DNA of 64,000 nt, taken from positions 5,518,001 to 5,582,000 of the forward strand of contig NZ_CP032084.1 in assembly GCF_003600685.1 (NCBI RefSeq), read 5' to 3'. Position numbers and translations under genes: made by a program. The notes under the pieces were generated by a model. It worked only from the letters and a program-made list of their open reading frames with translations. It did not search any database and was not told the origin of the DNA. This DNA is from Achromobacter sp. B7 (lineage in GTDB: Bacteria; Pseudomonadota; Gammaproteobacteria; Burkholderiales; Burkholderiaceae_B). Shown piece by piece: positions 8,256 to 16,490 of this stretch; within the stretch, counting starts at the first letter, position 1; each line of letters opens with the position of its first letter.

Positions 8256-10154
8256 TTACTTCAGCAGCAAGGCATTCAAGCGCTTCACAAACGCGGCCGG
8301 GTCGGCAATTTGTGCACCTTCAGCCAGCAGGGCCTGATCCAGCAGCAGACGCGCCCACTGATCAAATTCACCATCTTCAGCCGCACGAATGCGTGCCAGC
8401 AGCGGGTGTTCCGGGTTGATTTCCAGCACCGGCTTCACGTTCGGCGCTTCCTGACCCGCGGCCTTCAGCATGCGCAGCAGGTGCGGGCTGAGTTCATTCT
8501 GGCCCACCACCACGCACGCCGGCGAATCCACCAGACGCAGCGTGACGCGCACTTCCTTCACCTGATCTTCCAGCGTCTTTTGCAGGCGCTCGACCAAGGG
8601 CTTGAAGTCTTCAGCCACTTCGGCTTGATGCTTCTTTTCTTCTTCGTCGGCCAGCTCGGCCAGGTCCAGGCCGCCCTTGGCCACCGACACCAGCGACTTG
8701 CCGTCGAATTCGCGCAAGTAAGACAGCATCCATTCGTCAACGCGGTCCGACAGCAGCAGCACTTCGATGCCCTTCTTGCGGAAGATTTCCAGATGCGGGC
8801 TGTTGCTGGCGGCGGCGAACGTGTCGGCCGTGACGTAGTAGATCTTGTCCTGGCCTTCCTTCATGCGCGACACGTAGTCGGCAAACGACACCGTCTGCGC
8901 CTGGTCGCCCGAATGCGTGGACGCAAAGCGCATCAGCTTGGCAATGCGTTCCAGGTTGGCGGAATCTTCGCCCGCGCCTTCCTTCAGCACCTGGCCAAAT
9001 TCCGTCCAGAACGTGGCGTAGTCTTCCGGCTTGTTCTCGGCCAGGTCTTCCAGCAGCGACAGAATGCGCTTGGCCGACCCTTCACGAATAGCGCGCACAT
9101 CGCGGCTTTCTTGCAGGATTTCGCGCGACACGTTCAGGGGCAAATCGGCCGAATCAATCACGCCGCGCACAAAGCGCAGGTACGACGGCAGCAACTGATC
9201 GGCATCGTCCATGATGAAGACACGCTTCACGTACAGCTTCACGCCGTGGCGGCCGTCGCGGTCCCACATGTCCATGGGCGCGTGCTTGGGCACATACAGC
9301 AGCTGCGTGTATTCGCTGCGGCCTTCCACGCGGTTGTGCGTCCAAGCCAACGGGTCGTCGTAGTCGTGCGACACCGTCTTGTAGAACTCGCGGTACTGCT
9401 CTTCAGTAACTTCCGACTTGCTGCGGGCCCACAGCGCATTGGCCTGGTTCACCGTTTCCAGTTCTTCGGTCTTGACCTGCTCGCCCTTTTCCTGGTCCCA
9501 CTCTTCCTTGGCCATGCGGATCGGCAAGGAGATGTGGTCGGAATAGCGGCGCAAGATTTCGCGCAGCTTCCAGCCGTTCAGAAATTCATCTTCGTCGGCG
9601 CGCAGGTGCAAGGTCACGTCGGTGCCGCGCGTGGCCTTCTCGGCGGCGGCAATCGTGAATTCGCCCTGGCCGTCGGATTCCCACTGGATTGCGTCCGTGG
9701 CGCCGGCGCGGCGGCTGACCACGGTGACCTTGTCGGCCACGATGAACGACGAGTAAAAGCCCACGCCGAATTGGCCGATCAGCTGCGCGTCTTTTTGCTT
9801 GTCGCCCGTCAGCTGGGAAAAGAATTCCCGCGTGCCGGAGCGCGCGATGGTGCCCAGGTTGGCGACGGCTTCATCGCGCGACAGGCCAATCCCGTTATCC
9901 GAGATGGTGATGGTGCGGGCAGCTTTGTCGTAGCTAACCGTGATGGCCAGCTCGCCATTGCCTTCCAGCAATTCGGGCTGGTCGATGGCTTCAAAACGCA
10001 GCTTGTCGCAGGCGTCCGAGGCGTTCGACACCAGCTCGCGCAGGAAAATTTCCTTGTTGCTGTACAGCGAATGGATCATCAGGTGCAGCAGTTGCTTCAC
10101 CTCGGCCTGGAACCCCAGGGTTTCGGACGTGGAAGACGTGGCGGTTTGGCTCAT
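8256..10154 (-). CDS. htpG: Chaperone protein HtpG (Hsp90 family)
   Basis: This 632-residue protein is bacterial Hsp90. The GHKL ATPase motifs are intact: [42 protein letters not shown] and [17 protein letters not shown]. The middle and C-terminal dimerisation parts follow at normal length. It is a cytosolic ATP-dependent chaperone. I chose the ATG at 10154 ([21 protein letters not shown]) because the 11 extra residues of the longer reading are not family sequence. It is a stand-alone gene with its own terminator. Confidence 0.98.
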   Translation of the reverse strand: MSQTATSSTSETLGFQAEVKQLLHLMIHSLYSNKEIFLRELVSNASDACDKLRFEAIDQPELLEGNGELAITVSYDKAARTITISDNGIGLSRDEAVANLGTIARSGTREFFSQLTGDKQKDAQLIGQFGVGFYSSFIVADKVTVVSRRAGATDAIQWESDGQGEFTIAAAEKATRGTDVTLHLRADEDEFLNGWKLREILRRYSDHISLPIRMAKEEWDQEKGEQVKTEELETVNQANALWARSKSEVTEEQYREFYKTVSHDYDDPLAWTHNRVEGRSEYTQLLYVPKHAPMDMWDRDGRHGVKLYVKRVFIMDDADQLLPSYLRFVRGVIDSADLPLNVSREILQESRDVRAIREGSAKRILSLLEDLAENKPEDYATFWTEFGQVLKEGAGEDSANLERIAKLMRFASTHSGDQAQTVSFADYVSRMKEGQDKIYYVTADTFAAASNSPHLEIFRKKGIEVLLLSDRVDEWMLSYLREFDGKSLVSVAKGGLDLAELADEEEKKHQAEVAEDFKPLVERLQKTLEDQVKEVRVTLRLVDSPACVVVGQNELSPHLLRMLKAAGQEAPNVKPVLEINPEHPLLARIRAAEDGEFDQWARLLLDQALLAEGAQIADPAAFVKRLNALLLK

Positions 10155-10359
10155 GGTTCTACGTGAAGTAAAAAAAATTAGGGACAAATAAAAAGGGACC
10201 GCAAATACCGGGATCCCGGGGCGAGGAGCCCGCGCGGAATCCGGGAAACCCTACTGAGGTGGGGGCTATCGGGAACTTTTCAAGGCCCCGTCGCGGCAGC
10301 GGCGCGATCCCCGCTAAAATCCCGCACTTTCTCTCCTACCCCCGGCCGGCCTTCCGCCC

Positions 10360-11745
10360 ATGCAACCCGCCTCCCTTTCGCAACCCGCCCCCCACGCCGC
10401 CGACGACGCGCCCAGCCACGACCTGGTCTACGGCCCCGACGACCGCCCCGCGCCGCCCGTCGCCTTCGTCGCCGCGTTGCAGCACCTGCTGGCCATCCTG
10501 GTCCCCATCGTCACCCCCGGCCTGTTGATCTGCCAGGCGCTGGGCGTCAGCAGCCGCGACACCACGCTGATCGTGTCCATGTCGCTGGTCATCTCCGGCA
10601 TCGCCACCTATGTGCAGTGCAAGCGCTTCGGCCCGCTGGGCGCCGGCTTGCTCATCGTGCAGGGCACCAGCTTCAACTTCGTCGGCCCGCTGATCGCGGG
10701 CGGCTCGGTCATGGTCAAGCAAGGCACGCCGGTCGAAGCCGTGATGGCCGCGATCTTCGGCGTGGTCATCGCCGGTTCGTTCGTGGAAATGGGCATCAGC
10801 CGCATCCTGCCCTTCGTCAAACGCCTGATCACCCCGCTGGTGACCGGCATCGTCGTGCTGTTGATTGGCCTGACCTTGATCAAGGTCGGCCTGATCAGCA
10901 TGGGCGGAGGTTTCGGCGCCATGGCCAACGGCACCTTCGCCAGCGCGGAAAACCTGACGCTGTCCGGCCTGGTGCTGGGCACCATCATCCTGCTGAACCG
11001 GGTGCCCGTCGTCTGGATCCGCAGCACGGCGCTGGTGCTGGCGCTGGCCGTCGGCTACATCGCCGCCGCGTCCATGGGCCGCCTGGACTTCACCGGCGCA
11101 CGCGAAGCCGCCCTGTTCCAGATCCCCGTGCCGCTGCACTTCGGCCTGGGCTTCTCGTGGGCGCTGTTCGTGCCGATGCTGATCATCTACCTGGTCACGT
11201 CGCTGGAAGCCATCGGCGACGTCACCGCCACCAGCAAGGTGTCCAAGCAGCCGGTCGAAGGCCCGCTGTGGATGCAGCGCATCAAGGGCGGCGTGCTGGT
11301 CAACGGCGCGAACTCGCTCCTGGCCGGCGTGTTCAACACCTTCCCCAGCTCGGTCTTTGCGCAGAACAACGGCGTGATCCAACTGACCGGCATCGCCAGC
11401 CGCCACGTCGGCGTCTGGATCGCCGGCATGCTGATCCTGCTGGGCCTGTTCCCCAGCGTGGCCGGCGTGCTGCAAGCCGTGCCCGAACCCGTCCTGGGCG
11501 GCGCCGCCATGGTGATGTTCGGCGCGGTCGCCGCGTCCGGCATCAACATCCTGGCGGGCATTCAGCTGGACCGCCGCGCGTTGTTGATCATCGCGGTGTC
11601 GCTGGCCTTGGGGCTGGGCGTGTCGCAAGTGCCTGAAATTCTGTCGCACCTGCCGCACGCGGTAAAAAGCGTGCTGGAATCGGGCGTCGCCACCGGCGGG
11701 ATCTGCGCCTTGGTGATGAACTGGTTCTTGCCGGAAAAGAAGTAG
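10360..11745 (+). CDS. NCS2-family nucleobase (xanthine/uracil-type) permease
   Basis: The 461-residue membrane protein is a nucleobase:cation symporter-2. It has about twelve or more hydrophobic segments, the QHLLAI motif near residue 47, GTSFNFVGP, the long motif containing TSLEAIGDVTATSK, and NTFPSSVFAQNNGVIQLTGIASRHVG. Relatives UacT, XanP and PbuX import uric acid or xanthine with protons or sodium. Substrate cannot be fixed from sequence alone. It is a single gene upstream of tRNA-Leu. Confidence 0.9.
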   Translation: MQPASLSQPAPHAADDAPSHDLVYGPDDRPAPPVAFVAALQHLLAILVPIVTPGLLICQALGVSSRDTTLIVSMSLVISGIATYVQCKRFGPLGAGLLIVQGTSFNFVGPLIAGGSVMVKQGTPVEAVMAAIFGVVIAGSFVEMGISRILPFVKRLITPLVTGIVVLLIGLTLIKVGLISMGGGFGAMANGTFASAENLTLSGLVLGTIILLNRVPVVWIRSTALVLALAVGYIAAASMGRLDFTGAREAALFQIPVPLHFGLGFSWALFVPMLIIYLVTSLEAIGDVTATSKVSKQPVEGPLWMQRIKGGVLVNGANSLLAGVFNTFPSSVFAQNNGVIQLTGIASRHVGVWIAGMLILLGLFPSVAGVLQAVPEPVLGGAAMVMFGAVAASGINILAGIQLDRRALLIIAVSLALGLGVSQVPEILSHLPHAVKSVLESGVATGGICALVMNWFLPEKK

Positions 11746-11907
11746 ATAGCGCTTGAGGGCTGGGTCCGTTTTCGGCTGGATGGCCGAGCGGATCCGGCTC
11801 TGATCAGGGGCTGGATGTGAGGCCGCCTGACAATTTTTGAAAGTACGCATATAATCGCTGTCTTCGTTCTCCCGCAGCCGTCATCTGGACGTGTTCGCGA
11901 CCCCCTT

Positions 11908-11992
11908 GCCCGGGTGGTGAAATTGGTAGACGCAGGGGACTCAAAATCCCCCGCCGCAAGGCGTGCCGGTTCGATTCCGGCCCCGGGCACCA
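11908..11992 (+). tRNA. tRNA-Leu (anticodon CAA)
   Basis: An 85-nt leucine tRNA with acceptor stem gcccggg paired to cccgggc, a genome-encoded acca end, D-loop sequence ggtgaaattggtagac, anticodon loop ctcaaaa (anticodon CAA), a long variable arm (cccgccgcaaggcgt) and T-loop ggttcgattcc. Its 3' half is the attachment site of the adjoining genomic island and stays complete after integration. Confidence 0.97.
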
Positions 11993-11995
11993 GAA
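11941..11995. repeat. Island attachment site, left copy (inside tRNA-Leu)
   Basis: These 55 bases, beginning tcaaaatcccccgccgcaa and running through the acca end plus gaa, recur exactly at 28938-28992 and with two changes at 18263-18314. Direct repeats of a tRNA 3' end flanking foreign DNA are the classic mark of tyrosine-recombinase integration. This copy restores the tRNA. Confidence 0.93.
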
Positions 11996-12150
11996 AGCTC
12001 TCAAGCATCCGCCGGTTTTTTTCTTGACCGCGCAACGCAAATTTCTCAGCATTTACTGCGCATACGTTCCGCCTCATGATGGCGTAGAGCGATGTGGTTG
12101 TGAACGGCAGGTTCGTTTGATGAGCCGAGAATGCGCTACCGAAGATTCCA

Positions 12151-12177
12151 AAGCCTCTGCATACGCAGAGGCTTTTT
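12151..12177 (+). terminator. Intrinsic terminator downstream of tRNA-Leu
   Basis: A perfect 10-bp stem (aagcctctgc at 12151-12160, gcagaggctt at 12165-12174) with a 4-base loop is followed by a T run. It lies 160 bases past the tRNA and just upstream of the toxin-antitoxin promoter. It may end the tRNA transcript or an untraced small transcript. The bases from 11993 to 12150 show no gene I can support. Confidence 0.8.
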
Positions 12178-12249
12178 TCGTTGATGCGTGTGGGGTTGGA
12201 CAACACAAGTCGTACGCTCGACTACTCGCGCACGACCACTTCCAAAGAT

Positions 12250-12283
12250 ACCCAATTTGGGTACAATCGCACCCAATATGGGT
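12250..12283 (+). promoter_or_regulatory. Twin-palindrome operator and promoter of the MNT/HEPN pair
   Basis: Two 13-bp palindromes, acccaatttgggt (12250-12262) and acccaatatgggt (12271-12283), are centred 21 bp apart, two helical turns. They flank a -10-like tacaat at 12262-12267. The ATG of the downstream gene (12278) lies inside the second palindrome, so transcription would begin at or next to the start codon. Since that gene product carries a winged-helix domain, self-repression through these sites is likely. Confidence 0.7.
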
Positions 12284-12895
12284 ATAACGATCGAAGCCCC
12301 CCTCGCGCACAGCGGTCTCGCTGACGCGCTTTTTCCTGGCACCAAACAACGCGTGCTGGGGTTGCTGTTCGGCCAGCCGGATCGCAGCTTCTATGCCACG
12401 GAAATGATAGGCCTAGTCTCCAGCGGATCCGGATCGGTGCAACGCGAGTTGGCCAACTTGACGCAGGCCGGCTTGGTCACGGTGAAGGCGGTCGGCAATC
12501 AAAAGCACTACCAAGCCAATCCCGACTCGCCCATCTTCGCGGAACTGTGCGCCATTGTGCAGAAGACCATCAGCTTGGCCGGACCGCTACGCGAGGCGCT
12601 TGCCCCTCTGGCCCCGAAGATCATGGCGGCGTTCGTCTACGGCTCGGTTGCTAAAAATACCGACACCGCTCGCAGCGATATTGATCTGATGCTGCTTAGT
12701 GACGACATCAGCTACGGCGATGTGTTTGCGGCGCTGGAAGATGTGGGGAACAAGCTCGGCCGACCGGTGAACCCCACCATCCTCACGCGCAAGGAATTCA
12801 CAAAGCGCGTAGAGGCGCAAGAGTCTTTCCTGACCCGAGTGCTGGCGCAGCCCAAGATCTGGATCATAGGAGCCGACGGTGACCTCCCCGCTTGA
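12278..12895 (+). CDS. HTH-nucleotidyltransferase (MNT) antitoxin
   Basis: The 205-residue protein has an N-terminal ArsR-like winged helix (about residues 15-90, LFPGTKQRVLGLLFGQPDRSFYATEMI and following) fused to a minimal nucleotidyltransferase domain with the GS-x-DxD pattern (YGSVAKNTDTARSDIDLMLL, about 121-140). In MNT/HEPN systems such an enzyme neutralises its HEPN toxin partner by adding nucleotides. The ATG at 12278 is chosen because homology to the family begins here. It has no ribosome binding site and overlaps the operator, so leaderless translation is likely. It overlaps the HEPN gene by 17 bases. Confidence 0.85.
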   Translation: MGITIEAPLAHSGLADALFPGTKQRVLGLLFGQPDRSFYATEMIGLVSSGSGSVQRELANLTQAGLVTVKAVGNQKHYQANPDSPIFAELCAIVQKTISLAGPLREALAPLAPKIMAAFVYGSVAKNTDTARSDIDLMLLSDDISYGDVFAALEDVGNKLGRPVNPTILTRKEFTKRVEAQESFLTRVLAQPKIWIIGADGDLPA

Positions 12896-13325
12896 AAAGC
12901 TGAGTGGCCCGGGAAAATCGCTGAAGGCTGAGCCTCCCGATACCAAAGAATTTGAAGGCCTGAAACGCTCCGGGCACGCAAGGTTGCGTGACGCCTGCAA
13001 CGTGTCGCTTTCAATAGAGAGCCGCTTCGACTTGGCCTACAACGCCGCCCATGCGCTGTGCTTGGCTGCGTTACGCCGGAGCGGCTATCGCTGCACCAAT
13101 CGCTATCTTGTGTTTCAGCTCTTGCCGCACACACTTGGACTCGGACCGGAGGTGTGGCGCGTTCTGTCGAAATGCCATGACATCCGTAATCTTGGTGAGT
13201 ACGAGGGCGACTTGAATGTGGATGAGCGGATCGTCACTGATCTGGTGGTGGCATGCCAGGTTGTTGCGGCGAAGGTTGATGCGTTGGGGCCGGTAGACGC
13301 GCGGGACGCGAGCGGCACTCGATAG
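12879..13325 (+). CDS. HEPN-domain toxin partner of the MNT protein
   Basis: This 148-residue protein is mostly helical and matches the HEPN partners that follow ArsR-MNT genes. The central part reads RFDLAYNAAHALCLAALRRSGY, and the family-typical RNLGEYEG motif lies near residue 106. HEPN toxins are usually RNases that stop growth when not neutralised. Translation starts at a GTG (12879) with aggag six bases upstream, inside the end of the MNT gene, so the two are translationally coupled. It is the first island cargo after the tRNA and could stabilise the island or act in phage defence. Confidence 0.8.
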   Translation: MTSPLEKLSGPGKSLKAEPPDTKEFEGLKRSGHARLRDACNVSLSIESRFDLAYNAAHALCLAALRRSGYRCTNRYLVFQLLPHTLGLGPEVWRVLSKCHDIRNLGEYEGDLNVDERIVTDLVVACQVVAAKVDALGPVDARDASGTR

Positions 13326-13593
13326 GGGTGGTAGCGCAGGAACGCCCTCCAGGCAATCGTCGTTAGGCGACGTCCAATTTCAACGGCGCCGTGCTTGCCT
13401 TCAGACGCCTTCGCCACGCGCAATGTCGGTCAGGTCCTACCGGCATTAGGTCTTCGGCTTGGTTATCTCGATCTCTATGGCTAGTAAGCTTGCGTTCCTT
13501 CAAGCCGCTGCGGGACTATTCTCCGATCTGCGGAGAGCGAATACCAGACTTAAATTTGACCGACCCCAACTCCTGCCGGGTCGGCGAAAACAC

Positions 13594-13627
13594 ACCCAAA
13601 TTGGGTACGATCACACCCAATTTGGGT
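13594..13627. promoter_or_regulatory. Second copy of the twin-palindrome operator
   Basis: acccaaattgggt (13594-13606) and acccaatttgggt (13615-13627) repeat the arrangement at 12250-12283 with the same 21-bp spacing and with tacgat in place of tacaat between them. No intact gene follows; the reading after it stops within a few codons. It looks like the surviving promoter of a lost second toxin-antitoxin unit, or a decoy site for the MNT-HTH repressor. Confidence 0.65.
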
Positions 13628-13701
13628 ATACCCTTTCTTCGCCCCAGCACTAGGCAAAAAAATCAGGGGTCAACCTGGCTGATTGAATCTTGCAGTCAGG
13701 G

Positions 13702-13732
13702 GGTAACCCCCTCCCCCGGCAAAAGCGATGAC
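13702..13732. repeat. Remnant resembling the left end of an IS3-family element
   Basis: The sequence starting ggtaaccccc and containing aaaagcgatg resembles the left end of the IS3-family element at 18478 (ggtaatccccctaaaagcga). It lies directly outside the IS30-like element, whose insertion seems to have landed in or beside an older element. Confidence 0.45.
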
Positions 13733-14949
13733 GTAGATTCAGACGGTCAGTGCAACACCCAATTGAAAGCCTGATGGATAGAGGTGTGCAATGGTCAGTA
13801 TTTACGGTGCCATGACTACGGAGAGGAAGTCTAGGATATGGGCGCTATGGCGCAAGGGGACCCCCGATCAGCTCCATTGCGCGCGACATATCTAAGCCTC
13901 CTACGACTGTCTTTTCATCTCTCCTGTACCACGGAGGCATCTCGCCTAGAACCAAGACGCGCCGTGCAAAATGCCTGTCAGCAGAAAAGCGCGAGTCGAT
14001 CTCTCGAGGGTTGGCCAGTAGCGCAAGTTATCGAGCTATCGGTCGCCAGTTGGGCCGCTCAGCATCGACGATCTCGAGAGAGGTCGGCCGCAATGGTGGA
14101 CCAGGGCAGTACCGAGCGTACGATGCTGAAAAGCAGTTCTTGAAGCGTGGTCTGCGACCGAAGCCTTACCTGCTGTCCGGTGAACCGGAGCTGCGCGGTA
14201 TCGTGATGCGCCTGCAGGAGGCTGACTGGTCGCCAGAACAGATTTCAGGATGGCTGAAGCATCACTCTCCTCACGGAAAGATCATGTGTGTTTCGCACGA
14301 AACAATCTATCGATCGCTGATTATTCAAGCCCGCGGCGTACTGCGTGAAGAACTAAAAAAGCACCTACGGACTCAGCGAATGTTCCGCCATGCCAGACCC
14401 CATCGGGCGGCCATTTCAGGCGGCATTCCCGACTGCATCTCAATTCGTTCTCGTCCTGCGGAGATCGAAGACCGCGCATTGCCAGGGCATTGGGAAGGCG
14501 ATCTTATTTCGGGAGCAAATCAGAGCGCCATTGCCACGATCGTCGACAGAAGCACGCGGTTCACCGTGCTTGGCAGGATCGAAGACAAGCGGGCCGAAAC
14601 CGTCACTCGAGCCCTTATTGAGCAGATGTGCCTGCTTCTTGCTCAAGTAAGGAAAAGCCTAACCTGGGACCGCGGGGTTAAGTTGTCAGCGCACAGGCAC
14701 TTTAGTATTGCCACCAATATGGTGGTTTAGTTCTGAGATCCGGGCAGCCCCTGGCAGCGAGGCACCAACGAAAACACGAATGGCCTGCTACGCCAGCACT
14801 TCCCAAAAAGAACAGGCTTGGCAAACTATACGCAGTGCGAGCTTGATGCAGTTGCCGCCAAGCTAAACTCCCCGGCCCAGAAAAACGTTGGGATTCAAGA
14901 CTCCGGCTGAAGCGCTGGACGCAATGTTGCGCTGACCGTCTGAATCCAC
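13733..14949 (+). mobile_element. IS30-family insertion sequence, inactivated
   Basis: The element is about 1217 bp, close to the 1221 bp of IS30. It is bounded by inverted repeats of IS30 type: gtagattcagacggtcag at the left (13733-13750) and its complement gaccgtctgaatccac at the right (14934-14949). The inner repeat parts gattcagacggtcagtgcaaca and its partner agree in 21 of 22 bases. The transposase inside is broken (see 13812-14935). Confidence 0.8.
13812..14935 (+). pseudogene. IS30-family transposase, multiple frameshifts and stops
   Basis: The reading starts MTTERKSRIWALWRKG at 13812 and then hits a frame change and stop near 13890. It resumes as GGISPRTKTRRAKCLSAEKRESISRG and continues with clear IS30 sequence (RQLGRSASTISREVGRNGG, WSPEQISGWLK, LPGHWEGDLISGANQSAIATIVDRSTRF, LTWDRG). 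In-frame stops fall at 14728 and 14734, then [15 protein letters not shown], and a final frame change near 14873 restores [14 protein letters not shown] before the TGA at 14933. At least four lesions make it non-functional. Confidence 0.85.
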
Positions 14950-14974
14950 AAACGCTAAAAATGGGGGGATTACC
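14950..14974. repeat. Remnant of the right end of an IS3-family element
   Basis: The bases aacgctaaaaatgggggg and following attacc match the right end of the IS3-family element (19599-19620) in 21 of 22 positions. They sit immediately outside the IS30-like element on the side opposite the 13702 remnant, so the IS30 copy appears nested inside an older relative of that element. Confidence 0.6.
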
Positions 14975-14989
14975 CATCCTATTGCCACA

Positions 14990-15316
14990 ATGCTTGAAAT
15001 CCTGATCGTCACGGGCGTCACCCTGTTCTTGCTGCAACGCGCATATGAGGCAGTGTCGCACCTGGCCGGAGGCGTGTCCTCGGCGGGTATCACGCTAAGG
15101 CAAGTCAGCCAGGCCGCGGCATCCCCCGTTACTCAAGTTCTGAACCGTCAAACAACTCGCCGCGATATGCAAAGCGGCATGATGGTCACCGGGGGCCGGC
15201 TCAATCATCTTGCTGCAGGTAACACCATGTGGAACCCAGCATATCGGCAACACGTCTTGCAGAACATGGGCAAAAACTGGGGACCAGCTACAGGCGGCTC
15301 AGTCAAAGGCGGATAA
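14990..15316 (+). pseudogene. C-terminal fragment of a VirB6/TrbL-like conjugation membrane protein
   Basis: The reading frame (108 residues from the first ATG) is open upstream into the insertion sequence end, as expected for a gene cut by that element. It begins with a hydrophobic segment (LEILIVTGVTLFLLQ) and continues LAGGVSSAGITLRQVSQAAASPVTQVL, reminiscent of the tail of TrbL/VirB6 proteins that form the inner-membrane channel of conjugative type IV secretion systems. Family assignment rests on this resemblance only. If right, it is the only conjugation remnant in the island. A hairpin follows at 15338. Confidence 0.4.
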
Positions 15317-15337
15317 CCTGCCATCTGCCCCTGTATT

Positions 15338-15358
15338 GGCCTCGCTCTCGGCGAGGCC
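15338..15358 (+). terminator. Hairpin after the conjugation-gene fragment
   Basis: An 8-bp perfect stem ggcctcgc / gcgaggcc with a 5-base loop is followed by a pyrimidine-rich ctttcattt. The weak T tract makes it a modest intrinsic terminator. Confidence 0.5.
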
Positions 15359-15925
15359 CTTTCATTTCTAGCGGCATATCTCCGCGCTTCGCTTGGGCAA
15401 CCCCTTCGGTTGCATCCCGCGTCCGCTCTTGCCGGACTGGCTGCGGGGCAGGCCCCGCGGCTTCGCCTTGTTCCTGCCCCTTGCCACAGGCTGCATGGCC
15501 TCCAGATGCGTCAAGGGTAAAGGCTACGCCCGGTATCCTCACCCGTTCCCTATGCTTCGCTTTGGGCTGCGGCTTCCGGTCCCGCCCTTGACGCCTTTTC
15601 CAGCCAAACAACTTCAGGAGCGGTGCTCTCAAGCGGATGGCGGGTCAAGCGGTTGGTGCGGCCCGCAGCCCCGCAGGGCGAGGACACGGCCCCTTGACGC
15701 GGCAGGAGCGCCCCACGCTATGCCCGGGGGGCAGGAGTTCCGGGCCAGGCCCGCAACCCCTGCCCCCGAGGATCCCGCCGGCGAGGGTGGAGAGTCCAGA
15801 AAGGCAAAGCCTCTTTGGAAACTACGATGCAGGCTAATACAGGCGATCCATAGCAGGTAAAACAAGACAATTTCAGCGCACCACCCTTGAGGTTGCGCGT
15901 GCCTAAGCCAAAATACCCATACCTC
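15359..15925. other. GC-rich non-coding or degenerate segment
   Basis: About 570 bases of high GC with short repeated motifs (cttcgcttggg at about 15387 and cttcgctttggg at 15556, and several ggcaggg/ccctgcc-type inverted pairs) and no reading frame that matches a family I know. The texture resembles plasmid backbone spacer DNA. I cannot tell whether it contains an origin of transfer; no nic-site motif was recognised. Confidence 0.4.
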
Positions 15926-15960
15926 TTGTAAAATCGAGTTACTCACAGCAAGGAGACACC

Positions 15961-16194
15961 ATGGCTGGCGAAGGTAAATGCGGGTTACAGCCCCACAAAA
16001 CCATATCAGAGGCCGAACGCTGTCGACGCCAATCGGCTGTTAACTACGCGCGGGCCTCCGTCGGTCTAGAAGGTTTCTCGCTCAGTGAAGCAGATGAGGC
16101 CCACGCCCAGCGTTTCATCGATGGTCAGATCAGCCTGCAAGAGTTTGTGCAGCCGCGCGCTGACGCGTTAACGCTCCCAAAGTCTTCGTCATGA
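15961..16194 (+). CDS. VbhA-like antitoxin of a Fic toxin system (orphan)
   Basis: The 77-residue protein carries the antitoxin-VbhA pattern (RRQSAVNYARASVGLEGFSL then a short helix ending RFIDGQISLQEFV). In VbhA/VbhT pairs the small helical protein blocks the ATP site of a Fic AMP-transferase encoded directly downstream. A good promoter and ribosome site precede it (tgtaaaat near 15927, aaggaga at 15950). At its stop the next ATG overlaps as ATGA (16191), exactly where the toxin should begin, but that frame ends after 13 codons at 16232. The toxin gene is therefore missing or deleted. Confidence 0.7.
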   Translation: MAGEGKCGLQPHKTISEAERCRRQSAVNYARASVGLEGFSLSEADEAHAQRFIDGQISLQEFVQPRADALTLPKSSS

Positions 16195-16286
16195 CGAAGA
16201 AATCCAGGATTTTGGGGACTAGTGCAGGATAGGCTGCCGCCGGGATTTGTATTACAAATTCAATTTATTATGATGAACGTCACGAC

Positions 16287-16445
16287 ATGCCTACAAAGGT
16301 GCCCGCCAGAGCAAACGCCAAATTTGGGAATGCGTCAGTATCGAACATTTATGATATCCCGAGCAATGAAACAGCGATGCGCGAATACTACGATATCTAT
16401 TGGCTGCCGCTATTAAATCCCGGTGAACGGAAAAACGTTTTCTAA
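16287..16445 (+). CDS. Small hypothetical protein upstream of the P-loop ATPase
   Basis: A 52-residue frame (MPTKVPARANAKFGNASVSN and following, ending LNPGERKNVF) lies 45 bases before the ATPase gene, in the same AT-rich block. No ribosome binding site is obvious and I know no family for it. Its codon use fits the ATPase neighbourhood rather than the flanking GC-rich DNA. It may be a partner protein or chance. Confidence 0.35.
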   Translation: MPTKVPARANAKFGNASVSNIYDIPSNETAMREYYDIYWLPLLNPGERKNVF

Positions 16446-16490
16446 TTCTGATTTTCCGTCTCTTTGTGCTCACTTCACTTACTGGTAAAA

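Larger units (their letters stand above)
13326..13735. other. Intergenic stretch with an orphan operator
   Basis: About 400 bases with no gene I can support. The notable content is the second twin palindrome at 13594-13627 and, from 13702, a sequence resembling the terminal repeat of the IS3-family element at 18478. Reading frames here are short and match no family I know. Confidence 0.6.

Noticed and set aside
13971..14020. ATG at 13971 as start of the IS30-like transposase
   Set aside because: It is in the wrong frame; the true family sequence runs through in another frame from further upstream.
15303..15632. 109-residue minus-strand reading frame in the GC-rich spacer
   Set aside because: Composition is Arg/Gly/Pro-rich as expected for random GC-rich DNA, no ribosome binding site, no family resemblance.
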